Shown here: piece after piece, positions 37,405 through 46,237 of the stretch | Numbering within the stretch: the stretch's first letter is position 1 | How the letters are laid out: each line of letters starts with the position of its first letter | Assembly (NCBI RefSeq): GCF_000715015.1 | Contig: NZ_JMIW01000001.1 | Span: 868,001 to 932,000, forward strand | Direction: 5' to 3' | From: Erythrobacter longus | GTDB taxonomy: Bacteria > Pseudomonadota > Alphaproteobacteria > Sphingomonadales > Sphingomonadaceae | DNA: 64,000 bases | Made by a program: the position numbers and the translations under genes | Notes under the pieces: generated by a model | Seen by the model: the letters and a program-made list of their open reading frames with translations, nothing else | Database searches by the model: none | Told to the model about the DNA's origin: nothing

Positions 37405-39549
37405 TTGAAACTTGTATCCACTCTTGCTCTGGCGGCTGTCATGACGATTGGCGCTGCAACCTCGGCCAATGCCGATAACCACACAGGCGACGGCGTGCCC
37501 GGTCCTGACCAGGACCCCTATATCTGGCTTGAAGAAGCGCGCAGCGATGAAGCGCTGGCATGGGTCACCGCCGAAAACGAACGCACCCTTGGCGTGCTTG
37601 AGGCAGACCCGCGCTTTGAAACTCTCAAAGCCGAAGCGCTCGCGATTTACGACAGCGAAGACCGCATTCCGTTTGTAAGCTTTCGCCCCGATGGCCTGTA
37701 TAATTTCTGGCAAGACAAGGCGAACCCCAAGGGGCTCCTTCGCCGCACCACAATCGAAAGCTATCAGACCGACGAGCCTGTCTGGGAAACCATTCTTGAT
37801 GTTGACGCTCTTGCGGCGGCAGAAGGCAAGGAATGGGTCTATAAAGGCTCCACCTGCCTGCCACCTGCGCTCAACAAATGTATGATCGCATTGAGCGATG
37901 GCGGCGAAGACGCGACCATCATGCGCGAGTTTGATACCTCGACCAAAAGCTTTGTCGAAGGCGGCTTTGAGCTTCCCGAAAAAAGCCAGGGCGGCATTCA
38001 ATGGATTGATGAGAACACGCTTCTCGTCGGCCGCGACTTTGGCGAAGGCACCCTTACCGACAGTGAATATCCCTTCACCAGCCGCGTCTGGGTCCGGGGC
38101 ACGGATATCGCCGATGCACCAGAGGTGTTCCGCGGTCAGGCTGACGATGTATGGGCAGGCGCGAGCCTGATGCGCGATGCGACCGGCGAGATCCAGGCGA
38201 TGACCGCATTCCGGGGTATCAGCTTCCACGAAAGCGAGTTTTTCGTCTCGATCGACAGCGACTGGATCCCGCTCGACATTCCAAAAAAGGCATCGCCTTA
38301 TGGCATTGTCGATGGCCACATGCTGTTTTCCACCGATGTCGATTGGGAAGTGGACGGGCAAACCTTCCCCGCAGACAGCCTGATCGCGGTTGAGCTTGAG
38401 GCGTTCAAGAAAGACCCCAATGGCGCGGCAAAGACGCTCGTTTGGGCACCGCAGGACCGCCAGACCAAGCAAGGCGGCGCGATTACGGCGGGCGCGCTTT
38501 ACGTGGGCCTGCTCGACAATGTCGTTGGCAAGGTTTTGAAGTTCAACTTTGAAGCCAATGCGACAGGGGGCGCATGGACAAGCGAAGAAGTCACCCTGCC
38601 CGACAACGCAACCGTGGGCATTGCGGCAAGCTCGAATGAGAGCGAACAGATCATGTTCACTGTCACCGACTTCCTCAATCCGACAACGCTTTACTACACC
38701 GACGGCTCTGCCGATCCGCAGCCGCTCAAAACCTCGCCTTCCTATTTCGATGCCGCTGGCATGGAAGTCGAGCAGCATGAGGCAACCAGCGCCGACGGGA
38801 CCAAAATTCCCTACTTCATCGTCAAGCCTGAAGGCATGGAGATGAATGGCGAAACGGCGGTGCTGATGACAGGTTACGGTGGCTTTCAGGTACCGCGCCT
38901 ACCCGGTTACCTCGGCTCTACCGGCAAGATGTGGCTTGAGCGTGGCGGAGCCTATGTGCTTGGCAATATGCGTGGTGGCGGGGAATTTGGTCCCGGCTGG
39001 CACCAGACCGCTATTCGCGAGAATAAACAGCGCACCTGGGACGATTTCATTGCCATCGGCGATGATTTGGTGGCCAAAGGCTTCACCTCGCCAGAGCACC
39101 TTGGCATTCAGGGCGGCTCGCAGGGCGGCCTGCTGGTCGGCACCGCCTTCACCCAGCGCCCTGACCTGTTTGGTGCAGCGATCGTGCAGATCCCGCTGTT
39201 CGATATGCTGCGTTATCACGTGATCGGCCGGGGCGCTTCGTGGATCGGCGAATATGGCGACCCGCGTATCCCTGAACAACGCGCATGGATCGAAGGGTAT
39301 TCACCCTATCAGATGATCAAAGAAGGCGTGGATTACCCCACTCCCTTCCTTTGGGCATCAACGGCTGACGACCGCACCCACCCGGCGCACGCGCGCAAAG
39401 GGGCCGCTCGCCTCAAGGAACAGGGTCACCCCTATTACTACTTTGAGGATATGACCGGCGGCCACTCTGGCGGCGTCGACAATGAACAGCGCGCCAAGCT
39501 TCAGGCGCTGCAATATATCTATCTGATGCAGCAATTGATGGACGAGTAA
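37405..39549 (+). CDS. Prolyl oligopeptidase family serine protease, exported
   Basis: About 714 residues from a TTG at 37405, directly after the strong site AAGGAGAGAAGG; the upstream frame runs back through the terminator and is not coding. A signal peptide (LVSTLALAAVMTIGAATSANA) places it in the periplasm. Beta-propeller N-terminal domain, then alpha/beta-hydrolase with catalytic serine in IQGGSQGGLLVG, aspartate in TADDRTHP and histidine in TGGHSGG. It cleaves short peptides, typically after proline. The TTG start at a clear ribosome-binding site may set low expression. Confidence 0.92.
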   Translation: MKLVSTLALAAVMTIGAATSANADNHTGDGVPGPDQDPYIWLEEARSDEALAWVTAENERTLGVLEADPRFETLKAEALAIYDSEDRIPFVSFRPDGLYNFWQDKANPKGLLRRTTIESYQTDEPVWETILDVDALAAAEGKEWVYKGSTCLPPALNKCMIALSDGGEDATIMREFDTSTKSFVEGGFELPEKSQGGIQWIDENTLLVGRDFGEGTLTDSEYPFTSRVWVRGTDIADAPEVFRGQADDVWAGASLMRDATGEIQAMTAFRGISFHESEFFVSIDSDWIPLDIPKKASPYGIVDGHMLFSTDVDWEVDGQTFPADSLIAVELEAFKKDPNGAAKTLVWAPQDRQTKQGGAITAGALYVGLLDNVVGKVLKFNFEANATGGAWTSEEVTLPDNATVGIAASSNESEQIMFTVTDFLNPTTLYYTDGSADPQPLKTSPSYFDAAGMEVEQHEATSADGTKIPYFIVKPEGMEMNGETAVLMTGYGGFQVPRLPGYLGSTGKMWLERGGAYVLGNMRGGGEFGPGWHQTAIRENKQRTWDDFIAIGDDLVAKGFTSPEHLGIQGGSQGGLLVGTAFTQRPDLFGAAIVQIPLFDMLRYHVIGRGASWIGEYGDPRIPEQRAWIEGYSPYQMIKEGVDYPTPFLWASTADDRTHPAHARKGAARLKEQGHPYYYFEDMTGGHSGGVDNEQRAKLQALQYIYLMQQLMDE

Positions 39550-39570
39550 CCTCGCCGATCAACGTGCACA

Positions 39571-39607
39571 AAAGGGCGGTTTCCCAGAGCGGAAGCCGCC
39601 CTTTTTT
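39571..39607 (+). terminator. Intrinsic terminator after prolyl oligopeptidase
   Basis: AAAGGGCGGTTTCC pairs with GGAAGCCGCCC (one mismatch) across a six-base loop and is followed by TTTTTT. It is 21 bases after the stop and closely resembles the ATP operon terminator. Confidence 0.9.
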
Positions 39608-39685
39608 GTGGCGGGTGTAAACAGAACCGACACTTTCGCCTCCGTTCGTCCCAAGGAAAACACAGGAAAGTACGTCAATGCAAAA

Positions 39686-39716
39686 TTAACCATCCTTGGC
39701 AGCTCCCCGTTAACGC
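39686..39716. promoter_or_regulatory. CtrA-like half-sites upstream of sciP
   Basis: TTAACCAT at 39686-39693 is an exact CtrA half-site (TTAACCAT consensus), and CGTTAACG at 39709-39716 supplies a second TTAA 24 bases later. They lie 60-90 bases before the sciP start. In Caulobacter, sciP transcription depends on CtrA, so regulation here is plausible. The spacing is not the classic TTAA-N7-TTAA. Confidence 0.45.
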
Positions 39717-39775
39717 TTTGAGCCAATTCTGATCTCAACGGGGCGCAAAGTTGATGAACTTAAGGAGTTGGAAAA

Positions 39776-40021
39776 ATGGCATATCCCCGCGACATTTCCA
39801 TCGCGCAAGCGATCAAGAGTTATGGTCTTCCCAAAAACCACCGAGCGCATTGGTCGCCTGCCCGCAAAGCTGGCGTCGTGCGCGCTGTGCATGACCGCGC
39901 AATAAGTTTTCACGAAGCACGCGAGCGGTATCTCTTGAGCCGCAGCGAGTTTGAAGAGTGGGAGCGCGATTACTCAGTCGGCAGCGCCGTGCTGAACCGC
40001 TCGCAGCTGGAAAGCGTCTGA
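39776..40021 (+). CDS. sciP: CtrA inhibitor SciP (DUF1153)
   Basis: 81 residues, small helix-turn-helix protein of the DUF1153 family. The core HWSPARKAGVVRAVHD, then ISFHEARERYLLSRSEFEEW, matches SciP, which binds CtrA and blocks its transcription activation in Caulobacter. AAGGAG lies upstream of the ATG. Alphaproteobacterial lineage marker. It stands alone between terminators and the convergent SOUL-protein gene. The interval 40022-40108 holds nothing recognisable. Confidence 0.85.
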   Translation: MAYPRDISIAQAIKSYGLPKNHRAHWSPARKAGVVRAVHDRAISFHEARERYLLSRSEFEEWERDYSVGSAVLNRSQLESV

Positions 40022-40108
40022 AGTCTGGTTCGATAAGGTCGTCGCCTCAAGTCTCCTGCTTGCGCTTTTGGTTACCGCTGGCAGCCCCCCCTAATGTCAG
40101 CGACAGCG

Positions 40109-40768
40109 CTATCGGGCGGCGACCTCGACCATCACTTCATTGCGACGCATTGGGCCAGGGATCATCGGCGCGTCGTAAAAGGCATATTCGACCGAGCCCA
40201 CCGGCGTCAGGCCCTGTGCTTCGATCCACTGGCCAAGAGCCGCCTCCATCTTGGCTAGATCGCTTGTCGGAGCATTTCCGTTGAACTGCACAGCTGCCAT
40301 CCGGCGTCCGGGAACTTCGGTCAGTGTAATGTCCGACGGCGGTGTTGGCAGTGTCTCCATCGTGAACTTCGAAGGCATAACAAACCGGGTCCGCCATTCG
40401 CCCTCGCCCGTCCTTTCGGAAACAACCGGCGAAGTCATGGCAATAGGCTCGTTCTGGTCGACCCGCTCTGACATGACGGGCGCAGTCATCGCGATTTCCT
40501 CACCCTGATTTGGGCCGGCATCAGGGCGGTCATTTCCGAAGATATAGGCGGCCAATCGGCGAAAGCTCTTGCCACTGGTGTCGCGGCGCGTGCCAGCATG
40601 TGTGACCTCGGCAACGATCATCGGCTCATATTGGCGAAGCTCAAAGGCATCGTCAGCAATGACAACCTCGTACGCGGGTTTTTCAATGTCGCGATATTGC
40701 GCATAGGCGACCGCGCCGCCTGCTGCTGCGAGCCCCGCGCCGCCTGCGATCCATTTGCCAATACCCAT
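40109..40768 (-). CDS. SOUL family heme-binding protein
   Basis: About 219 residues. N-terminal hydrophobic anchor (WIAGGAGLAAAGGAVAYAQY), then the SOUL fold seen in heme-binding proteins HBP1/SOUL: YEVVIADDAFELRQYEP, GRRMAAVQFNG and a C-terminal EYAFYDAPMIPGPMRRNEV. The repeated IAMTAPVMSER / IAMTSPVVSER segments are characteristic of bacterial members. It probably binds heme or another tetrapyrrole at the inner membrane; function unproven. ATG at 40768 chosen, as the next-upstream codons lack similarity. Confidence 0.9.
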   Translation of the reverse strand: MGIGKWIAGGAGLAAAGGAVAYAQYRDIEKPAYEVVIADDAFELRQYEPMIVAEVTHAGTRRDTSGKSFRRLAAYIFGNDRPDAGPNQGEEIAMTAPVMSERVDQNEPIAMTSPVVSERTGEGEWRTRFVMPSKFTMETLPTPPSDITLTEVPGRRMAAVQFNGNAPTSDLAKMEAALGQWIEAQGLTPVGSVEYAFYDAPMIPGPMRRNEVMVEVAAR

Positions 40769-40836
40769 TATGCGTTCCTTTGATAGCGTGTGTCCTATCA
40801 GCATTTACGAGGGCGATTGGTTCCCGGACGTCGCCG

Positions 40837-41109
40837 TTATCGGCGTGTGGGAGCGTGAAAATCGGGCTCTTTGCGGCTCACCCATTTCACGAATTTTGCA
40901 ATTGCAGGATTGGCGCGGATGGTGTCCGGATCATCGCCAATGCGCGCGAGTTCCGCATTGGTGAAATTGGCGTGGATCGCCTTGTGGCAGATCGGGTGGA
41001 CAGGCACGGTCTCGCGCCCCTTCCTGGACTTTGGCACAGTGTGATGCCACTGGATGAGCGTCTCAAACGGGCGACCACACAGCCAGCAGGTTTGCGGTTT
41101 CTCAACCAA
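40837..41109 (-). CDS. HNH-type nuclease-like protein
   Basis: 90 residues with a CWLC zinc knuckle, the HH of IQWHHTVPKSRKGRET and a second site HPICHKAIHANFTN. These form an HNH (ββα-metal) core with two zinc ligand pairs. Such short proteins occur commonly in proteobacteria as stand-alone HNH genes; no phage or restriction genes are adjacent. It may be a nuclease or a protein that only keeps the fold. Same strand as the lipoprotein gene upstream, 14 bases away. Confidence 0.8.
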   Translation of the reverse strand: MVEKPQTCWLCGRPFETLIQWHHTVPKSRKGRETVPVHPICHKAIHANFTNAELARIGDDPDTIRANPAIAKFVKWVSRKEPDFHAPTRR

Positions 41110-41123
41110 GAGGCGCTCGCATG

Positions 41124-41729
41124 CTATTCATCTGTGAAAAGAGTATCCGCCTTCTCAAGGTGCCTTTCGGCTGCGAAGACTTGAACAGGCATAAGCTCGC
41201 CTTCCCAGCCGCATTTCAGTTCAGCTATCTTTTTGCCAGCGCGCTCAACGATGACGCCGTCGGTTATGGCCGGGTTATTAGGCTCGCCTGGTGCGAAATT
41301 TGTCCGCGCGACGCGGCTAAAGACGATGTAGCGCGTTTCGCCATTCTGGAATGCAATTTGCGCTTCGCCGCCGCCTGAATACGGCACACTGGCCCATCGC
41401 CCGTTGGACAGTGTGAGCTCTGATTTGCCTCTGCCAAAACGGTATTGTGCGCCGATCTGACCAGCGCACACGGCCAATTGTTTACCGCCTTCGACCGTGC
41501 AGGAAAAGATCGTCTCTTCCGTATCGGCACAGGCGACATCCGTGCGCTCGTCGGCTTTAGGGCCGGCGGATTGCGTGAATTCTGATGTTAATGATCGCTC
41601 AGATTCCGCATTATCACTGTGCTCACCTTTGTCGGAAATGTCTGTCGGCACATCGGGCACAGAAGCGGTGGGCTCATCACTGCATGAACAGAGCAATGTC
41701 GCAGCAATTATCCCAGCCCAAGCCCTCAT
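41124..41729 (-). CDS. Hypothetical lipoprotein downstream of glmU
   Basis: 201 residues. Signal peptide with lipobox (IIAATLLCSC), so a lipid-anchored periplasmic protein. The mature part has several cysteines (TDVACADT, IFSCTVEGGK, AVCAG) and the strand-rich ELTLSNGRWASVPYSGGG. No named family. The ATG overlaps the glmU stop by three bases, so the gene is translationally coupled to glmU and transcribed with it. Confidence 0.7.
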   Translation of the reverse strand: MRAWAGIIAATLLCSCSDEPTASVPDVPTDISDKGEHSDNAESERSLTSEFTQSAGPKADERTDVACADTEETIFSCTVEGGKQLAVCAGQIGAQYRFGRGKSELTLSNGRWASVPYSGGGEAQIAFQNGETRYIVFSRVARTNFAPGEPNNPAITDGVIVERAGKKIAELKCGWEGELMPVQVFAAERHLEKADTLFTDE

Positions 41730-43090
41730 TTCTTCTGCGCCCCGGCTTTTTGGGCCGCCTTTTTCTTCTTCATCGTGTCGTGGAAACGGTCGGCCCAGCC
41801 TTGTTTGACCAATTGTTCGGCGCGCACCATGCGAAGGTCGCCTGCGCCAACATCACGGCTGACCGCGCTGCCAGCTGCTACAATGGCATCATCGCCAATG
41901 GTGACAGGGGCGATCAGGGCAGAGTTAGAACCGATAAAGGCGCGCTCGCCAATCACCGTCTGATATTTGAAATACCCATCGTAATTGCAGGTAATGGTCC
42001 CTGCGCCGATGTTCGCATCTTTTCCGACGGTTGCATCGCCAATGTAGGACAGGTGGCTGGCTTTTGCGCCAGGGCCAAGCGTCGCCTTCTTCATCTCGAC
42101 GAAATTGCCGACGAAGCTGTTCTCTTCCATCACCGCACCGGGGCGAAGGCGGGCGAAAGGTCCGACTTGCACGCCGGTCGCAAGGGTCGCGCCTTCAAGG
42201 TGGGTGTAGGCTTTGATGTGGACACCGTCGGCGACACTCACACCGGGGCCAAAGACCACATGCGGGTCGACAGTCACATCGCGGCCAAGCTTCGTGTCAT
42301 GGCTGAAAAACACGGTGTCGGGAGCTTTGAGCGTCGCGCCATCTGCCATGGCCTCCGCCCGGCGCGCCGCCTGCCAGCGCTGTTCTGCCTCGGCCAGCTC
42401 TGCGCGGGAGTTGATGCCAGCAACCTCGTCAGGCTCGCATTCGATAACCACCACCTTGTCACCGCGCGCAATCGCTCCGGTTGCGACATCGGGGAGGTAG
42501 TATTCGCCAGCTGCATTGTCGTTACCCACCGCCTCCAACAGCGGCCACAGATCGTCTGAATGGGCGATAAGCAGGCCAGAATTGCACATCCGCGTCGTCT
42601 TCTCGCGCTCCGTCGCGTCCTTGAACTCGACCATCTTGCGCACGGTCCCGTCATCATCGGCAATGATGCGGCCATAGGCGAGGCGATCTTCAGGCTTGAA
42701 CCCCAGAACAGCGACTTTCGCTCCGTCGGCAATCGCCCGGTTCAACCGCTCGATTGTTTCAGCGCGGACCATCGGTACATCGCCAAAGCATACGAGAATA
42801 TTGCCGGAAAAACCCTCAAGCGCCGATTTCGCCTGAAGCGCGGCGTGGGCAGTGCCAAGCTGCGGGTCTTGCAATGCCGTGCTGACATCGCGTCCTTCGA
42901 GCGCCTGATCCAATTGCTCACGCCGGTCACCGGCCACAACAACAATGCGGTTCACGCCCATCAATGCGACCGTGTCGAGCAGATGCATCAGCATCGGCTT
43001 ACCCGCAATCGGGTGAAGCACCTTGTGCAAATCGCTCTTCATGCGAGTGCCTTTGCCAGCGGCAAGGATAATGGCGGCGAAATCTGTCAT
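41726..43090 (-). CDS. glmU: Bifunctional GlmU
   Basis: 454 residues. Acetylates glucosamine-1-phosphate and then uridylylates it to UDP-GlcNAc, precursor of peptidoglycan and lipopolysaccharide. N-terminal pyrophosphorylase domain (ILAAGKGTRMKSDLHKVL), and a C-terminal left-handed beta-helix acetyltransferase domain with hexapeptide repeats (GAGTITCNYDGYFKYQT). Lys-rich C-terminal tail (MKKKKAAQK). Divergent from gph with 95 bases between the starts. Confidence 0.97.
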   Translation of the reverse strand: MTDFAAIILAAGKGTRMKSDLHKVLHPIAGKPMLMHLLDTVALMGVNRIVVVAGDRREQLDQALEGRDVSTALQDPQLGTAHAALQAKSALEGFSGNILVCFGDVPMVRAETIERLNRAIADGAKVAVLGFKPEDRLAYGRIIADDDGTVRKMVEFKDATEREKTTRMCNSGLLIAHSDDLWPLLEAVGNDNAAGEYYLPDVATGAIARGDKVVVIECEPDEVAGINSRAELAEAEQRWQAARRAEAMADGATLKAPDTVFFSHDTKLGRDVTVDPHVVFGPGVSVADGVHIKAYTHLEGATLATGVQVGPFARLRPGAVMEENSFVGNFVEMKKATLGPGAKASHLSYIGDATVGKDANIGAGTITCNYDGYFKYQTVIGERAFIGSNSALIAPVTIGDDAIVAAGSAVSRDVGAGDLRMVRAEQLVKQGWADRFHDTMKKKKAAQKAGAQKK

Positions 43091-43185
43091 TGCGTAAACC
43101 TTATAGCACGTTGTGCGGTATTCGGGGGACCGCTTGCCAGCAATTGCTTGCAGATTGAAGCCCGTTCCTTCACGCGGGCGTCAAT

Positions 43186-43869
43186 ATGAGCAATTTTCCT
43201 TTTCAAACCATCGGTTTTGACCTTGATGGGACCCTTGTCGATAGCTTTCGCGATCTGGGCGAAGCGGTGAATTACGCGCTGGAGCTTGGCGGATTTGACC
43301 GCGTGCCGATGGACAGCTCGAAAGACCTTATCGGCGGCGGGGCCAAGATCATGCTTTCCAAGGCGGTCGATGCCCAGGGAGGCCTGCCCGCCGACGAGTT
43401 CAAGGTTCTCTATAAAAAGATGCTGGGCTTCTATTCAGAGAATAATGCAGTGCACACCGCCCCCTACCCCCATGCGCGCGAAGTGTTGGCAGAGCTCAAG
43501 GAGCGCGGGGTCAAGGTGATCGTGGTCACCAACAAGTTTGAGGAATTCGCCCGATCCATCCTCACCCAGATCGATTTTATCGAACCGTTCGAGGGCGTCA
43601 TCGGCGGCAATTCGCTTGGCAAAGGGCCCGATGGTCAGTTCCTGGCAAAGCCCCATCCAGAGCCCATTTTGAAGGCGCGAGAGATATGCGGCGGCGGGAA
43701 ATTTGCCTTTGTCGGTGACAGCACATACGACGTGAATGCAGCCAAAGGTGCTGGCGTGCCAGTCGTGGGCGCCGCCTATGGTTATTGCGATAAACCCCCG
43801 CATGAACTTGGCGCTGACGCCGTGATTGATTCGCTCGATCAACTGATCCCTGCTCTTGAAACGCTCTAA
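43186..43869 (+). CDS. gph: HAD-family phosphoglycolate phosphatase-like
   Basis: 227 residues. HAD motif I FDLDGTLVDS, a cap domain, VTNK for motif II, and the DST-type motif (VGDSTYDVNAAKGAG) for motif IV. The family removes phosphate from 2-phosphoglycolate formed during DNA repair or photorespiration; other small phosphates are possible. Sequence length and the GGNSLGKGPDGQ insertion fit Gph of sphingomonads. Divergent from glmU. Confidence 0.9.
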   Translation: MSNFPFQTIGFDLDGTLVDSFRDLGEAVNYALELGGFDRVPMDSSKDLIGGGAKIMLSKAVDAQGGLPADEFKVLYKKMLGFYSENNAVHTAPYPHAREVLAELKERGVKVIVVTNKFEEFARSILTQIDFIEPFEGVIGGNSLGKGPDGQFLAKPHPEPILKAREICGGGKFAFVGDSTYDVNAAKGAGVPVVGAAYGYCDKPPHELGADAVIDSLDQLIPALETL

Positions 43870-43959
43870 ACGCGCCATCTGACGCTACGGCAGCGCGCTC
43901 GGGCAAACACCCCTGTTGCAACGCAGCGAAAATCCTGCCACGCAGCGCTCACACTTGAG

Positions 43960-43975
43960 TTTACGTGGGCGTAAA
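43960..43975. promoter_or_regulatory. Palindromic operator-like site upstream of the acyl-CoA-type SDR
   Basis: TTTACG-TGGG-CGTAAA is a perfect 6-base dyad 56 bases before the SDR start at 44031. A TATAAA element lies between it and the start. The form recalls binding sites of TetR-type regulators of fatty-acid degradation, but no regulator is adjacent. Confidence 0.45.
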
Positions 43976-44030
43976 GCCTGCACCCCCTCAACAGATATAA
44001 AAACAATTTTGCACGGAAAGGAACGATCCC

Positions 44031-44960
44031 ATGAGCATCGACTTCAAAGACAAAGTAGCCATCGTCACCGGCGCAGGTGGCGGTCTGGGCCGCGAATACG
44101 CGCTTGAGCTTGCCCGCCGCGGCGCAAAAGTCGTCGTTAACGATCTTGGCGGCGCGCGTGATGGCACCGGCCACTCTGACATGGCTCTTGAAGTCGTGAA
44201 AGAAATCGAAGCCATGGGCGGCGAAGCCATGTCAAATGGCGGTTCGGTCACCGAATATGACCAGATGGAAAAGATGGTCGCGGACGCCAAGGCAAAGTGG
44301 GGCCGCATCGACATCCTCATCAACAACGCGGGCGTTCTTCGCGACAAGACATTCGCCAAGATGACCCCGGACGATTTTGAGTTTGTGGTGAAAGTTCACC
44401 TCACCGGCTCTGCATTCGTCACAAAAGCGTGCTGGGAAACCTTCCGCGAGCAAGGTTATGGCCGTATCTTGATGACAGCATCTTCAACCGGTCTGTTCGG
44501 TAACTTTGGCCAAGCCAATTATGGCGCGGCGAAACTCGGCCTTGCTGGCCTGACGAAGACGCTGCAACTCGAAGGCGCGAAATACAACATCCGCGTAAAC
44601 TCGCTCTCACCAGTGGCCGGCACGCGTATGACCGAAGACCTCTTCCCAGAAGAAGCCTTCAAACTGTTCGACCCCGTAAACGTAGTGCCCGCTGCACTTT
44701 ACCTGGTAAGCGAAGACGCCCCAACCAACGCCATCGTTGGCGCTGGCGCTGGCGGCTTCCACTCGTCATGGGTTGTGATGAACGACGCCGTTTGGCTTCC
44801 CGATGGTGAGCGCACAGTCGAAGGCTTTGCCGCGCGCTGGGACGATATCAGCGACTTCTCGAACCTGATCGCTCCGCAATCGGGCGCTGAGCAGTCAGGC
44901 GCAATCCTGAAAGCGATGCAAAAAGTAACCGGCACCGGTCCTTCAAGCGCGCGCGGGTAA
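44031..44960 (+). CDS. SDR similar to (3R)-hydroxyacyl-CoA dehydrogenase
   Basis: 309 residues. Classical SDR with TGAGGGLGRE, VVNDLGGA, NNAGVLRD, TASSTGLFG and YGAAKLG. The NDLGGARDGTG insert after beta-2 and the NNAGVLRDKTFAKMT pattern are features of the dehydrogenase domain of multifunctional enzyme type 2, so a hydroxyacyl-CoA substrate is probable. C-terminal extension after 250 residues is longer than a basic SDR. AAAGGAAC precedes the ATG. An upstream dyad and downstream terminator make it a single-gene unit. Confidence 0.9.
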   Translation: MSIDFKDKVAIVTGAGGGLGREYALELARRGAKVVVNDLGGARDGTGHSDMALEVVKEIEAMGGEAMSNGGSVTEYDQMEKMVADAKAKWGRIDILINNAGVLRDKTFAKMTPDDFEFVVKVHLTGSAFVTKACWETFREQGYGRILMTASSTGLFGNFGQANYGAAKLGLAGLTKTLQLEGAKYNIRVNSLSPVAGTRMTEDLFPEEAFKLFDPVNVVPAALYLVSEDAPTNAIVGAGAGGFHSSWVVMNDAVWLPDGERTVEGFAARWDDISDFSNLIAPQSGAEQSGAILKAMQKVTGTGPSSARG

Positions 44961-44980
44961 TTCTGCTTGAACTTATAAGA

Positions 44981-45019
44981 AAAAAGGCCTCCGCGCGGTA
45001 TTCGTGCGGGGGCCTTTTT
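44981..45019 (+). terminator. Intrinsic terminator, possibly bidirectional
   Basis: AAAAAGGCCTCCGC pairs with GCGGGGGCCTTTTT (one mismatch) between the SDR stop and the convergent DUF2794 stop. The A-run on the left gives a T-run on the other strand too. Confidence 0.88.
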
Positions 45020-45041
45020 GGTGTGGGCCTTTTGTGTGACC

Positions 45042-45410
45042 CTAGTCCTCGACCGCTTTAACCAAACGCCGCTCCATAGGCGCAAGGACATTGGCTAGGT
45101 CTGAGCCGCGCTTCAAGACCTGACCGTGTTCGCCAAACAGCGTGTACATGCCTTGCTTGGCGCGAAGGCTGGGGCGCTTTTCAATGCGGCAGTTGGGACG
45201 CTCTGCGGCGCGGCGGAAGGCCGAAAATGTTGCCGCGCGCGGGTCAAAGTCCATCGCATAATCGCGCCATTCACCGGCTGCGACCATGCGGCCATACAGG
45301 TCAAGGATACGCTGGAGCTCTTCGCGCTCAAAGCCCACTTGTCCCCCGGTGCGCTTACTCGGGAAGGCGACAATCTGGCCGGTGCCACCGGGACCAAAAC
45401 CTGCATTCAT
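45042..45410 (-). CDS. DUF2794 protein
   Basis: 122 residues matching DUF2794, an alphaproteobacterial family (VAFPSKRTGGQVGFEREEL, LYGRMVAAGEWRDYAMDF, IEKRPSL, YTLFGEHGQVLKRGS). No signal peptide. Function unknown. The start overlaps the cysE stop by one base (TGATG), so it is coupled to cysE; the functional reason is unclear. Confidence 0.85.
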   Translation of the reverse strand: MNAGFGPGGTGQIVAFPSKRTGGQVGFEREELQRILDLYGRMVAAGEWRDYAMDFDPRAATFSAFRRAAERPNCRIEKRPSLRAKQGMYTLFGEHGQVLKRGSDLANVLAPMERRLVKAVED

Positions 45411-46180
45411 CAGTCAGAAGTCCCGCTCTTTTTGCCAAGATCAAGCGCGCCCTGCACGGGGTCCGCCACCGGGTCTCGCGCGTTGTCCTGCGCATTGCCC
45501 TGCGGCGGCGCAGTGGCCGCCTTAAGCGCGGCGATTTCCGCTTTCATCGCGATCAATTCGCTCTCAAGCTTTTCAACGCAGTCGACCGCATTGCCCTCTT
45601 CGTCTTCGCACTGCATGCTGAGCGGGGTGCCGTAAGGGATGAATTCCTTGATCCATTCCTCAGCCGGAAGAAGGGTCGAACGCGCTTTTAGCCCAACCAT
45701 GGTCGCCCCTTCGGGCACATCGTCCAAAACAATCGCATTGGCACCGATCCGGGCTCTGTCACCAACAGTGATCGGACCGATGACCTGCGCGCCGGAACCC
45801 ACAATCACATTGTCGCAAAGTGTCGGGTGGCGCTTACCACCTAGGCCGTTGGTAGGATTGGTCCCGCCAAGGGTCACGCATTGATAAATCGTGACATTAT
45901 CGCCGATCTCTGCGGTTTCGCCAATTACCGTAAACCCGTGGTCGATGAAGAAATTCTTGCCGATTTTTGCACCGGGGTGAATGTCAATTGCGGTCAGCAA
46001 GCGGCTGAAATGGTTCACAAACCGCGCGAGAAAGAACAGTTTGGCATTGAACAGCCAATGCGCCACGCGGTGCAGGCCCAGAGCCAGAACGCCGGGGTAG
46101 AGGAGCACTTCCCAACGTGAACGCGGCGCAGGATCGCGCGCCTTGATCGAGTCCAGATAGGCTTTGAGCTTTGTGAACAT
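45410..46180 (-). CDS. cysE: Serine O-acetyltransferase
   Basis: 256 residues. Acetylates serine for cysteine synthesis. The hexapeptide-repeat acetyltransferase domain is clear: DIHPGAKIGKNFFIDHG, VTIYQCVTLGGT and IVGSGAQVIGPI, with the catalytic HGF-type histidine. The N-terminal helical part is short, as in the EpsC/CysE type of alphaproteobacteria. A Gln/Ala/Asp-rich tail of about 60 residues after residue 195 is not part of the fold. Downstream DUF2794 overlaps its stop. Confidence 0.95.
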   Translation of the reverse strand: MFTKLKAYLDSIKARDPAPRSRWEVLLYPGVLALGLHRVAHWLFNAKLFFLARFVNHFSRLLTAIDIHPGAKIGKNFFIDHGFTVIGETAEIGDNVTIYQCVTLGGTNPTNGLGGKRHPTLCDNVIVGSGAQVIGPITVGDRARIGANAIVLDDVPEGATMVGLKARSTLLPAEEWIKEFIPYGTPLSMQCEDEEGNAVDCVEKLESELIAMKAEIAALKAATAPPQGNAQDNARDPVADPVQGALDLGKKSGTSD

Positions 46181-46237
46181 GTGAGGAGTCTCCCACCAAT
46201 CGGGCGAATTTGCAAATATGCATTAAAGCAGTTTTGC

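Noticed and set aside
37378-38778. Long open frame of 466 codons on the minus strand
   Set aside because: It lies opposite the prolyl oligopeptidase and has no domain signature. High-GC genes commonly leave such antisense frames open.
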